Source: Notolepis coatsorum
Lineage: Eukaryota; Chordata; Actinopteri; Aulopiformes; Paralepididae
Direction: 5' to 3'
DNA: 64,000 bases
Assembly: GCA_963971535.1 (NCBI GenBank)
Contig: OZ020598.1
Location: forward strand, 87,316,185 to 87,380,184
Part shown: positions 46,247 to 58,600 of the stretch, in pieces
Numbering within the stretch: the stretch's first letter is position 1
How the letters are laid out: every line of letters starts with the position of its first letter
Notes under the pieces: model-generated
Seen by the model: the letters and a program-made list of their open reading frames with translations, nothing else
The model's database searches: none
What the model was told of the DNA's origin: nothing
Position numbers and translations under genes: made by a program

Positions 46247-46597
46247 TGTCATGGTTTTTGCTTTGTTTAATTTTCTGTGATGGACAGCTGTCAATCACTG
46301 GACTCTGTGTGGTTAATTGCCCCTTGGTAGGGCAGGTGTGTGTGGGCTTGATTGCACCTGATTCAGTGCAGCTGTGCCTATTTAAGTTTGAATCTCACAG
46401 GGTTAGCTGCTATATCATTCCCTTTTGTGTCGGCTATCCTTCCAGTCAGGCTTTGTTATATTAAAGTGTAGTGCTGTTCTCGGCCCTATTCAGCATTTAG
46501 CCTTTTTCTGTAGCCATTCTGGTTTTATACTGGCTTATTTAGCTTTTTATTTTCTAGTAGCTGAGCCTTTTATTGTAGTGTGTTTCTTTTCATGACA
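46247..46597. mobile_element. Possible solo LTR (low confidence)
   Basis: Begins TGTCATGG and ends CATGACA, so the ends are TG...CA with a 7-bp inverted repeat. TATTTAAG lies near 46379. I found no target duplication and no second copy, so this is only a candidate. Confidence 0.22.
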
Positions 46598-46937
46598 GTT
46601 TTCTTTTGAACTGTCATTAGTCCACTACTACAAATAAACTCCCTTAGTGGAGGTTTATTGTTATTTAGGTTTGTATGAACTCCATTATTAGGAGGTGCCT
46701 TTGTGGCTTATTTAAGTTTATTTTTTTTTGACAATTTTTTTATTTTATCTTAGCTTAAGTTTTTCTATAATACCTCTTTATTGAGTGTTGTCCTGTTTTT
46801 TGGACTTGATTTATTTTCACATTGAGTGCCACGCCCCTTCCGGGAAGTGACCCCTTCCTTGCCGTCCATTATTAACCCCATGTAAACGTAGTTGTAGTTT
46901 GTAGAGCTAAACCTATATTTTATAGTTTAGTTTTAGT
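46598..46937. other. AT-rich unassigned stretch
   Basis: T-rich sequence without recognisable coding or element termini. Confidence 0.45.
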
Positions 46938-47775
46938 ATAGCGATGGGTCTAATAACGCCGTCGAGTCTCAGTGAGTTGCTTCTGGTCAATGTGCAAAAA
47001 ACAGATAATTTTTTCATCCGTACATTTCCGTTTTATACCGTTTTGAATATGAATATAGTTTGGTTGCTTCTGAGTAATTCCAGGGAAAACAGCGTTTTTG
47101 TGTAATTCAATAAACACGTTGTAATTTTTCGCCTGATTATCGGATCTTCCTGAAATCAACGCTGGATCATAATTTGTATCCTTCCTCGTGCACGCATGCA
47201 ATGTGGTTTAGACCGGCGCGCCCATAATAGAAAACTGTCTACTCCAAGCTGATTGTCCAACGGCGCGAGGAAGATACGGTAAGATCCAGCGTTATTTTCC
47301 AACGTGTTCTTTACTAACTGCTCTGATGACCATATCACCCACATTACATGAATCATCTAACGTTGGCCACGGAATTATAAACGACCCCCCGCCCATCCGG
47401 TCAACATCAGATGATACGTAGTAACTTCTAGAAGTACCTCCAGTTGAATTTTTTTATCTGGCTATCAAACTGTATTTCATCATCAATATAATGCATTTGG
47501 GGCTATAAATCAAGTTCTGGAGAAAGCTGCAGAAAACGATAAAAATATACTTATACTTTAGACCGTATTTTAGTATGAATATGTGAATGAAAAAGTATAA
47601 CGTTGCTACACCCTGAACAATAGATATAGGACATTGAATGGGCCATAATAATGTCAATTTAGCAATACAATTTAAAAAGTTATAGCCCTGCAAAGAAGGG
47701 GAACTTCTCCATAGACAAATAGAGATGGCGAGGGATGGTAAATTATGAATTTAACCATGGCGATCAAAGTGTTAA
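46938..47775. mobile_element. Composite of two piggyBac-type MITE families
   Basis: 46938-47205 matches the interior of the CTCATTCA family (compare 16455-16720: GATGGGTCTAATA, TTTCCGTTTTATACCGTTTT, TTTTTCGCCTGATTATCG). From 47206 the sequence instead matches the CACTTTGATCGCC family at 61021-61980 in reverse (AACGGCGCGAGGAAGATACG, GGAGAAAGCTGCAGAAAACG) and ends GGCGATCAAAGTGTTAA with TTAA at 47772-47775. It lacks a left TTAA terminus. Confidence 0.68.
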
Positions 47776-47826
47776 TGAGCACTTTGTCTCTGGTCCACGT
47801 TGCTTTAATCTTGTTGTTTTTTCTCA

Positions 47827-48110
47827 TCAGACGTGCCGATCTCTGGCAATCTCGGCATTCTTTGCTGTTAGGTGTTCATTTATATAAACGTTGGTTCCCA
47901 TCAGCTTTTTCCCTTGCATTAGCAGCTCTGTCTTATGTTTGCGGTTTACAAACCGAATAATGATTGCAGGTTTGGCCTCTCGATCTCTTCTCGGAAGAAT
48001 GTGACAAGCAGAAATGTTGTTCTTGTCAAGGTGGATGTCCTTGCTTCTCAGGAAGGTAGCGACTTGCATCTCCAGCGATTGTTGGTCTTCATGGCGAGGC
48101 TCCTCACCTC
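47827..48110 (-). pseudogene. LINE ORF1 fragment
   Basis: The minus-strand frame gives VATFLRSKDIHLDKNNISAC, HILPRRDREAKPAIIIRFVN and RKHKTELLMQGKKLMGTNVY-INEHLT, which has the CH-x-LP...VRF-x-(S/N)RK...K-x-L-x-GT-x-(V/I)-x-INE pattern of fish LINE ORF1 RNA-binding domains. The upstream part runs into (CA)n at 48113, and no start is visible. Confidence 0.62.
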
Positions 48111-48835
<725 letters not shown>

Positions 48836-49777
48836 AAAAAAACTAAATTTATGATTTTTGGCAATCGAAAACTAGAGGCCTACTGACCATAGATGGAGTT
48901 GATATAGAGAGAGTTAATGAATTTCGTTTTCTTGGTGTGATTATGGATCATAAATTAACATGCAAATCTCACATAGCACACGTTAAAAAAAAGATGTCCA
49001 AGAGTATTTTTGTTATAAATAAAGTTGTGTTAGAGTATGAGGCAATGAGAACACTCTACTGTTCACTCATCTCAGTTATTGTGTTGAAGTATGGGGGAAT
49101 ACTTATGGGACCAATATAAAACCATTATATATACTACAGAAGAGGGCTGTAAGAATCACACATAAAGTGAATTATCGAGTACACACAAACACATTATTTA
49201 TTAAATCTAGAATAATTAAACTTGAAGACATGGTTAAGTTTCAAACAATGTTAATTATGTTTAGGGCAAGAAATAATACACTGCCAGAAAAACTACAAAA
49301 TCTTTTTCATTTGAAAGTGAGTTTAGTAGGAGAAAATACAATTTTAAACATCAGTTTGCACGTACCACACTTAAACAGATGTGTCCTTCAGTTATTGGTG
49401 TAAAGTTGTGGAATTATCTCCATAGCGAGCTTAAGGGATGTAATAGTGTTTGTCAATTCAAAAAGAATTATAAAAAAAATAAATTAGTCAGTATGAAAGT
49501 CAAATGTGATCTGAATAGTGAGATTTTTTTTTTTTTTTTTTTCTTTCTTTTATTCTTTATTATTATTATTATTTAATTTTTTCGTGTTTAAACTGTGGAT
49601 TGTTTGTTTCTTGTATATGGTATAAATTATTATTTTGTGTAAATTAGGTTGTACGCCGACCATTAAGTAAATACTTGTTTAGTTTAGGAATAAGGGGCAA
49701 TATTTATGATTGTGTATGAAGAAACTCTGATTGTATTGATTCCATGTGGCAAATAAAACTCTGAATCTGAATCTGAA
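48836..49777 (+). pseudogene. CR1/Rex1-like LINE 3' part inserted in the minisatellite
   Basis: Plus-strand frames give KTKFMIFGNRKLE (after the RT core), then IERVNEFRFLGVIMDHKLTC, KSHIAHVKKKMSKSIFVINK, MRTLYCSLIS, and VNYRVHTNTLFIKSRIIKLE, VKFQTMLIMFRARNNTLPEK and LNISLHVPHLNRC, typical thumb and C-terminal blocks of fish LINE reverse transcriptases. Small frameshifts near 48885, 49030, 49120 and 49400 break it. The 3' end reads GGCAAATAAAACTCTGAATC and (TGAATC)n. The minisatellite resumes immediately at 49778. Confidence 0.8.
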
Positions 49778-49852
49778 TCTCTGTATCATGCAGACACATG
49801 GGCACACTCTGTGTCTTCTCTCTGTAGCATGCAGACACATGGGCACACACAA
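49778..49852. repeat. Minisatellite (right block)
   Basis: Two more units of the 48221-48835 array (CTGTATCATGCAGACACATG, CTGTAGCATGCAGACACATG) displaced by the LINE. Confidence 0.85.
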
Positions 49853-50562
49853 GCGAACACGCGCCTAAAATGGAGCTCCGGCTCCAACTAAAAGAAAACA
49901 GGCCTTTTAAAAGTGCTTCATACGCATGGAACTCCCTTTCGAGGAACAACAACATGCATATCACCCGATGGCTCGCGACCAAAGACGACGGGCGTGGAGG
50001 AGTAGGAGGCATGGAGGCTAAAGTCTCATTAGCAGCCTCCAAGTTTGGCTTGATGAGGGGGAACATGAAAGCCTTCTGTACTTTCTCTTTTTTCTCTTTT
50101 TTGCAGCTTGTTAGCCTCTTCCCAACTTTCTGCCAACGTTTTGACAAAAAGGAGCTTTGAATTAAACGAGAGTGGATATCTTCCACGAGAGACTGGTCCT
50201 GTCAATGGCTGCCCAGTCTCAGGCCTGCTCGTCACGCCTATTAGTCATCGTGTTGTCGCTTTTCCGATTGTCAAAGGAACGTGAGCAACTTTCTCTGAAG
50301 GAACCTTTCAGAACCTCTGAGAGTTCCGAGATGGGTTCCTGTTGCTTCTACCACTGTAACTCAAGCATTTGGACACGCAACGCAGTAAGCAAACATGGAA
50401 GAGACTCTTGTTGTACCTATAATTGTGTTCATCATTATTTTTCACTTCCTCATTTGTCCAGAGTCCATGGTAAGAGATATTTTGTTTGTGCTGGGATTAG
50501 AAAAAAAAATGGCGTTATGAACTTTCACCCCCAGCTTGCTGCCCGTTTACGGATATGGTGAC
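49853..50562. other. Unassigned stretch with unexplained open frames
   Basis: A plus frame (49870-50160) and a minus frame (49704-50186) overlap; neither product matches a family I know. Sequence complexity is normal, unlike the arrays around it. CAGAGTCCATGGTAAGAGA at 50459-50477 resembles a splice donor, but no acceptor-bounded exon could be built. Confidence 0.35.
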
Positions 50563-51133
50563 ACATTTCTGTTAGGGTTTGTGGCGAGGGGAGGTGTGTA
50601 GAACCCAAATGCTGGACAATGGTTATGAACCAGAGAGAGGAGGCAGAGTTGACGGAGTAAAGTATAATGAAAGGCTTTACTGAGCAATAGTAAACAAGGC
50701 ACGAACAAAAGTACACTAAACTGAGGCAGCTAGAAAACAAACGAGAAACAATACACAGCATGGCTGGAAAACGGCGCTAGGACGCGGGAACGGACTCACG
50801 AGGAAATACAGGAATACAAGGCTTTCACGAGGGGAACACAAGGTAAAGGGCTATTCCGCGAACGGCAGGAATAGCAGGGATAACAGATCACAGCACGGAA
50901 AGGTACTGGCACAGGAAACAAAACAATGGCGCGACACTGGTAGAGAGGGGGTGGCATGAATATATACAGGTACTAATTATAATAGACAAGGAACAGCTGG
51001 GGGCTGACAGGCTAGGACACCAGGGCCTTGAGGAGGGCGAGGAAGATCATGGCAGACCCTGCCCACCCGGGCCACGGCCTCTTCATCATGCTCCCCCACG
51101 GCAGGCGGCTACGGCTGCCCAAGACATTAAAGT
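50563..51133. repeat. Unclassified dispersed fish repeat (left flank of the BEL element)
   Basis: GTAGAACCCAAATGCTGGACA, AAAGGCTTTACTGAGCAATA, GAATATATACAGGTACTAAT and GAACAGCTGGGGGCTGACAG form the order of motifs seen in a common teleost repeat (minus-strand orientation of an LTR- or MITE-like unit). Family not fixed. Confidence 0.4.
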
Positions 51134-51138
51134 CCCGC

Positions 51139-52539
51139 TATAACTGAGGGGTACAATTCCCTGACTGTATTGATAAGTATGGTATTATTAAACCACTACC
51201 TCTTGTACTTTAACTTCTGGCCATCCAGTACATGATATAGATATGATGAACACTTTCCCACCTGATGAAACGAAGTCCACACAAATGTACAAATCGAATA
51301 TTTTATATAGCAAAGGGTATATACAACGTTCACTTGATGACATTTATGATTTGAAATGCACTTGTATGGCAAATGAGTATTCGTAGGTAAATCAACATTG
51401 AATGTCCAATCTCTGGTTACGCAGGGAGTAAGTATACAACCCGGTTCTTTAGGGAACTATAGCGATGGTACTTAAATGATTATAGCTGGATACATTAAGG
51501 GGGGTGGGGGGGTCCCGCTGGTTGTAAGACAGTAGGAGGGGGGGTTAGAAGAGCCGCTGGCAGTATCCCATCTGGCCGACGATTTCTTGGGAGAATTCAG
51601 AGTCCTGAACACGATGCCCACAGAACCTCGGTCCGCAGATGAATACAGCTGGACCCTCTGGTGGACGGTAGCTGCCGGTCCACAACGGAGAGACGTGAGG
51701 CGACCTCACTGGTGTAGAGCGCCGTCTCACCTGGACTCCTCTCCGGGGGGTAGTTCCAACACTCAGCAGTGTTGGCCGTTATCCATGGAATAATCAAAGC
51801 ACCCAAAGCATGTAGATAATCCAAGCCGTGGAAGGCTCGCCGTCGTCCGGGTAAAGTAATCCAATGTACAGGTCCACTCGTCCTGGCCCGGAGCTCCTCG
51901 GATGCAAGCACCACAAGTGGTCTGCCCAGCCTGGTTAAGACTCCAGATAACGTCAGGAACGATGGGGGTGCTGCTCACTTTATAACTCTAACCGAACAAT
52001 GCACCATATATAATAGACTATTATTAGCTTAATAGAAATACGTCCAACTCGACGGTATAGTGCCAAACTATGACAATTCAACTATTAATCCACACGATAT
52101 CTCAATGCCTATTCTGAGGCCAAGTAGGCCTTACTGCACCACACGTGCGTCGTGGGTGAGGCTTCGCGTCTGTTACTAGGTTGGAGGGTAAAGAACTAAT
52201 GGACTAAAAGAAAGTTCTACTTTACTTGCGCCATATATATATGCGCTGTGAACAAATAGTACCATTCGTATTTCGCCAGACGTATTCCTACGCGGAACCG
52301 GGCTTGCCACGACATGTTGGTCGGCACGATTGAACTTGAACCTAGGGGTGTGGCTGCTGGCGCCAGGTTCTCGTCCAATGGTAGAATGAAACTATTATGG
52401 GCTGTTTAGTAGACTAAAGGGATATTCAGTGCATATTGTACAAGGAATATACAGGGGATATCAAACGATATACAAATACTATTAAATATATATCCATGAA
52501 TAAATATATATATTCGGTTTAATCTGATCCTTCACAACA
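51139..52539 (-). repeat. 3' LTR of the BEL/Pao element
   Basis: 1401 bp. On the minus strand it starts TGTTGTGAAGGATCAGATTA and ends CCTCAGTTATA, where the other LTR ends TTACA; the terminal CA has become TA here. Compared with the 5' LTR it has an extra ~16 bp near 51215 (CTTCTGGCCATCCAGTACA region) and an extra ~14 bp near 51828 (GGAAGGCTCGCCG region). Confidence 0.93.
52229..52247 (-). promoter_or_regulatory. TATA-like palindrome in the LTR
   Basis: GCGCCATATATATATGCGC holds an ATATATAT core flanked by GCGC. The same sequence lies in the 5' LTR at about 59919-59937, where it could act as a TATA element for the element transcript. Position relative to a start site is unknown. Confidence 0.35.
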
Positions 52540-52553
52540 GCCGCCCCCTAATT
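52540..52553 (-). other. Polypurine tract of the BEL/Pao element
   Basis: On the minus strand TTAGGGGGCGGC immediately precedes the 3' LTR. The position and the G-rich run are those of a plus-strand DNA primer. Confidence 0.7.
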
Positions 52554-52632
52554 AGTCCCACCTAATTAGCTAAGCAGAGACAGATTAACCGCACTGTCTA
52601 CCACTCAAGGTCCGCTGTAAGGGTCAGTCAAC

Positions 52633-55600
52633 TCACAAAGTCATGGGGTCATGGTCATCATCGATAGTATCTGGGAGTCGGGGCAGTTCTATTAGCCTCG
52701 CCACGGGTCGTGTGTAAGTTCGCCCTTGGACGAGTACTTCAGCTGCTCGGACCTTGCCATCGGCACCGGTGATCACTTTGCTTACACGGCCAGCCGGCCA
52801 CATAGCTCTGGGTAGTGACTGGTCGATAATCATGACGACTGTTCCTTCTGTCAAATTGTCTCTCTCTTTTACCCACTTCTGGCAGGTCTGTAGAGACGGT
52901 AGGTAGTGGAGTAGGAAGCTGCTCCAAAACTTGTCAGCTAGTACTTGACTGTACCTCCACATTCTTCGGCCATTCGCTTCTTCAGGCCTGTACATTGTCT
53001 GGGGTAGCGCGGGGTCCAGCCGCCCCATTAAGAGTGTGTTGGGGGTGACTGGGTCGACATCTGCTACATCACTGGAGACGTAACCGAGGGGTTTTGAGTT
53101 CAATACTCCCTCGATCTCCGTGAGGACTGTCATTAGGACTTCCTCCGCCACAGTCTGGGCCCCAAGCACGGCGTACAGGGCTGTCTTTATAGAACGTACT
53201 TCTCGTTCCCAGGTTCCACCGAAGTGGGGTGCGTTTGGGGGATTAAACTGGAAGTCAATCTGGGATGGAGCTAGGTGGGTCTTAAGTTCTGAGCCCATAG
53301 CTTGGAAGCTCTCTCTCAGCTCTCTTTCTCCGCCTTTGAAGTTTGTCCCGTGATCAGACAACAATGTAGACGGTTTTCCTTTCCGTGATGTGCATCTTCG
53401 GAAGGCCATAAGGAATGAGTCTGTGCTCATGGTCGGAAGGAGCTCGATATGTATCGCTCTGGTGGTCATGCATTTGAATACAATACCCCACCGCTTCTCG
53501 GTTCCTCTTCCTCTCTTTATATACAACGGGCCAAAACAGTCCATGCCTGTGGAGTGGAATGGCTTGTCGCCGAGTCGGAGGCGACAGGGGGGTAAGTCAG
53601 CCATCCGTGGTATGCTGGGCTGCGCGCGCCACTTTCGGCAGTCTAGACAGGTTCGCTGGAAGCGTCGCACCGCTTCTCTTCCTTGAAGTATCCAATAGCG
53701 ACGTCTGATCTCCGCGAAGACTCTCTCTGCTCCTGCGTGGTGTACATCCTCGTCGTATTTCTTTATGATCAGCTCTGTGACCTTGTGTCGGCTGTTCAAG
53801 ACTATCGGGTACTTAATGTCATCCGGTAGATCGGGGGCTCTCCGCAGGCGACCACCCACTCTGATGAGATTATGGGCGTCACTCTCGGGTGCCAGGTGGA
53901 GCAGTCTGCTGTCTGATGGGACGGGCTTTCCTCCCTGTAGACAGTCTAGCTCATCGGGGAACGAGTCTCTCTGGGCTCGTTGTAGTAGAAGAAGTTCTGC
54001 TTCTTCGTAGTCAGCTGCTGAAATGTCAGTGGTGGACTGAATCTCTGGGTGGTGCCACAGGAATGTCTTTTGCTGCGCACTCTCTAGGGTAATGCAGTCA
54101 TCTATGTTGGGGTCTGTGGAGGCGACTGTGCTCAGTCCACAGAACATAGGTTTCTTGTTCTCAGCCTCCTCGTTACTTGCTTCCCGTGGGGTGGGCGTAG
54201 GCCACTCTTCTTCCGGGAGCTTGAGGAATTCTGGTCCGTCACTGTAGATGTTGCGGCGGGTGAGGTCATCCAGAGACATTCCCCGGGTGATGACGTCAGC
54301 TGGGTTGTGTTTGGTGTCCACATACCGCCAGCTCGCTGCTTCTGTTAACTCTTGAATCTCGGTGACTCTGACTCCCACGAAGACTTTGTATCTGCATGAA
54401 TCAGACTTGATCCATGTGAGTACTGTCGTGGAATCTGACCACAAGATTGTTCTGTGCACCGGAATGGTGAGTTCACGTTGGATTAACGTGGCTAGATGCG
54501 CTCCTGCTAGGGCTGCGCAGAGCTCTAGACGCGGGATAGATTGTTGCTTTCGTGGGGCTATTCTTGAGCGAGCCAGGATGAAAGCAGTGTGTATCTTTCC
54601 TCCCTTCTCTTGGGCACGCAAGTAGGCCACCGATCCATAGGCTACTTCGGAGGCGTCGCTGAAGACGTGTAGATCAATCTTGCATGTCTCTGGCCTCACT
54701 GTGAATGGGAAGTAGCTGCGGCGTATATTGACGCCTGGGAGTGAGCGGAGTTCCGTCTCCCACTCTCTCCATGTTGAGGCAAGGTGTGCGGGTATGGGGT
54801 CGTCCCAGCCCTGGTCCTTGTCCCATAGTGCTCGTACAATCATCTTTGCCCTGGTGGTGTAAGGTAGAATACATCCCAACGGGTCATATTGTCTGGCGAG
54901 TGTTCTGTACACACTCCGTCTGGTGGTCGGTGTCGCCGTCGACCTTCCCTGCTCTGGAGTCAGGGGTTTGTGTCTATAGTGGAGCGAGTCTGTTTTGAAG
55001 CGCCAGACTAGTCCTAGTGTCATTTCTTGGGCTTCTCCTGGGATGGTCGCCATCCAGGTCTCGCTGCTGGCAGCCTTGTCCGCGGGGGAGAGGCTGCGCA
55101 ATACGTGCGGGTCACTGCTGGCCCACTGCCTGAGATCAAAGCCGCCTTTGATCAGGGAGGCGCGTAGCTTGATTAGGAGAGCCTCGGCTTCTTCTTGAGT
55201 CGAAACGCTTTGTAAACAGTTGTCCACGTAGAAACTGTTCTTCACACTGTGTCGGACCTCTTCATCTGCTGCTGGGTCCTCTGCGACGTGTTTCTGTAGT
55301 GCAAATGTAGCACAGCACGGGCTGCATGTGGTTCCGAAGGGGAGTACTTCCCACTGGTAGATGGCTGGGTTCTCATCTCCGATTCTCTCTCTCCATAGGA
55401 ACCGCAGCAGGGGCTTGTCCTCCTCCACTAGTCTCACCTGCAGGAACATCCCTTTGATATCCCCGCTGATAGCCACCTTGTCCTGGCGGAAGCGCAGTAG
55501 CACGCCTAGTAGGGAGGGGCCGAGTGTGGGGCCGGGCAAGAGCTCTTTATTCAGATTTTGGGATCCGATCTGGTAGCTGCAGTTAAACACAATGCGATCC

Positions 55601-58600
55601 TTGCCGTTGTGGTGGACCTTGTGATGCGGCACGTACCATGATTCGGTCGTCTGATCGGCCTCTTTAATGTCAATCTTTGTCACGTGTCCCGCTGTGATTA
55701 GCTTCTCAATCTCAGCGCGGTACACACCCTCTTGAGCGGGGTCTTTGGCTAGGCGCCGCTCCGTGTTCAATAGATAGCGCTCCGTGGCGTCTTTCTTTGC
55801 GTGAAAGGTGGGCATTCCCTCTCGCCTCAGGAGTGGAGTTGCGTATCTCATCACTCCGCCGACTGTGACTCTCTTTGTCCCTTGCTCGAGTAGGTTGATA
55901 GCGTAAATGTCTTCTTTAGAACGAATATCTTTCTTTTCGTTCTTAAAGGGCATTGTCTCTAGTGTCCATAGCCTCTCGACATGCTGCAGGAGAGTGGTGT
56001 CTTCTTCTGTCGTTCTGGAGTGGAGGCAGCTAGTGGCTGCTGTTCGGTTGAGAGATTTAGCGAGGGGGCCTCGTAGTGTCCACCCTAGGCGGGTCTCGAC
56101 TGCTGCAGGACAGCCTCGGGGTCCTGTATGGACCCGGTCAATCGGGACTATGAGTTCTGCATGGTCGGAGCCTATCAGCAGGGTCGGGGTAGCGCCGTCT
56201 ATGAGCGGGATAGGTAGTTGACGCAGGTGCACATATTTATCCATCAACTTGGCGATGGGGTAGGTGTACTGCGATAGTCCTATTTCTTGGCTGGTGAAAG
56301 CATTTGTAATCCTATACCGTCGCTCTGGCTGCCCGTTTGCTGCGATAGTGAAGGAGACATTCTCGCCCTTTATCGTCTTTAAATCTCTTCTTATTGTCCG
56401 AATCGTCATTTGGTTCTCGCTCCCCCGCAGTCCCAGCTGGGCCGCAGCGGACGCGAGCAGAAGGGTCTTCTCTGACCCGTCATCAAGGACGGCATAAGTG
56501 TCCATGACTTTATCTTGGTAGCTCAATGTCACACGGACTACCTTTAAGAGCACTTGGGCGCCGCTGCTGCTGGCGGGGTCAATGTACATGACACTTGCCT
56601 TGGTGCCGCTCGATGGTGCAGGTGAAGGCCGTCTTCTGTTACTGTCGTGTAGTATATCTAGATGGGCTCCGTCGCACCGACTGCACCTTTTCTTTAGGCG
56701 GCATTCGGCTGCCATGTGACTGCGCGCACATCGGTAACAGCGCCTGTTGGACTTTATCCATTGACTCACTTCTTCTGCATTCATCTTTGTGAACAGGTCA
56801 CATTGCGACAGCCAGTGTTCTTTCTCACAGTAGGGGCACACCATCTTCCACTTCTCTTTTCTCGAGGGGGTACTGTGGCTCTTACTGCTCGGTACTGACT
56901 CTGATTGGTGCATGACAGTCACAGATCTTCTTCCATCATTTATTCTCCTGGGTCCCTCTCTGGAGCTTGGCGTGCTCCGCCCGAACGTATCCAGTCGTAA
57001 GCTGCTGACTTCTCTCGCCAGGAAGTCGGCTAGATCAAGGAGGGATGGTTCGGGGCCGTTAGGATCCCGGTAGTCCCTCTGCCGCCTAAAACGCTCTTGT
57101 CTTGCGGGTGGCAGCTTCTCCAAAATCCTCTCGACGTTAGAGTTGGCGTATAGCTCATGCATGCCCTTTTCCCGTTGCGCTCCCAGCATCCCTACCAGGG
57201 ACTGCACTTTGATTGACAGGTCGTCTAATGAGCGATTGTCTGTTGCTGGGGGTAGGCGATCAATATGCCTTATCTCTTGGATTACGTAATCCCATATACG
57301 TCCATATCTCTGGTCCAGCGCTGCTAGGGCCGCGGTGTATGGGGTCGTAGAGGTGGCATAGGCTAGCGCTATATTGTGCGCTCGCGGTACTTTCAGGTGC
57401 TTCAGTAATATTGCATACTTGTGGCGTTCATCAGCGACATCCACCATCATTGTCTCTAAGCACATCCGGAGCTCCGTGTACTGTGCTCGATTCTCATAGG
57501 TGAAGTCTGGAAACGACGGCGTGGCAATGTATGACGCCGTGGATGGCTGATACATCGGCGAGCGTTGGGGGAGAGACCTCCTAGGCGAGTCCCCTCTTGC
57601 GCCTCTCTGTGGGCTGGTACCGACAGGGTACCATGGCCCGCTGGTCCAGGTGCTATTCCTCGGGGCTGGTCGTGCGTCGTGCTCACCCGTGAATAGAGTC
57701 GGGGGTCTGTAGCGCAGCGCCGCGGGGGTATAGCCTGGGCTGTACTGGACCTCCTGGTCCGGTGGAGTACTGTGCTGTCGTCGGGCTTGGTTCTCCTCCT
57801 CTCCCTCTTCTTCCTCTATCAGGTCTTCCAGATCCTGTAGTCGTTTATTTAGCTTCTCCGCAGTGTATGCCGCTCCTTCCTTGTAGCTGGGTCTCGCTTG
57901 GACCGGTCTGGGAAGGGGGTCTGCGGGGGGTATAGGCTTGGTCTGTTGGTCAAGTTCAGGGTCGCTTGCTCGATTAGGAGACACTGCCCTTGACTGTTGT
58001 CTCGACGAGTTCCTTGAACCCCTGGCGGAGGGAGAGGGTGTTGCCTTGAGGATCAGCTGCTCCATTAGCTGCGCTTGTAACTTGTCGCGCTCGACTTCGC
58101 GCTTGGTGAGATCTGCTTCTCTTTGGGCACCGGCAGCGGCGCGCTGGGCGTCGGCCCGGTCTCTTGCCATATTCTCTTCCGTCTGAAGGCGTCTCATCTC
58201 CAGGCGTATGCGCTCTTCTTCGCTCCGTTGCTGTGCTTGGAGTCGATCGCGTTCGCCCTGAAGTCGATCGCGTTCACCCTGAAGTCGATCGCGTTCGGTA
58301 GAGGCTGTCAGGCTGACGAGGAACGCCTGTTGTAGCATCCTCTCCGCTTCGCTGGGGGAAGGCGGTTGTGGAGGTGAGCCGCTCTTGGGTGAGCCGCTCC
58401 TGGGTGTACTCGTTGGGGAGTCCTGGAGCTCTATTTCCTCGGCGCTCTCCTCCTCTTCTTCCGTGCAGAGTTCTCTCTCTGTAGGGTTGTCTTCCTCCCG
58501 GGGCTGGTCGGGGACTACTTCTTCGGTATTGGCGGGGGGTAAAGGCATGTCAGCTCCCTCCTGGTCCCCACCGTGAGCTTGGTCAGTTACATTAGGACCT

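Noticed and set aside
51545..51978. Open frames of 61-105 codons inside the LTRs, duplicated at 59253-59610
   Set aside because: The duplication is explained by LTR identity; the frames differ through indels between LTRs and have no domain.
53120..58576. Plus-strand open frames of 60-104 codons across the BEL/Pao coding region
   Set aside because: They are antisense shadows of the Gag-Pol frame.
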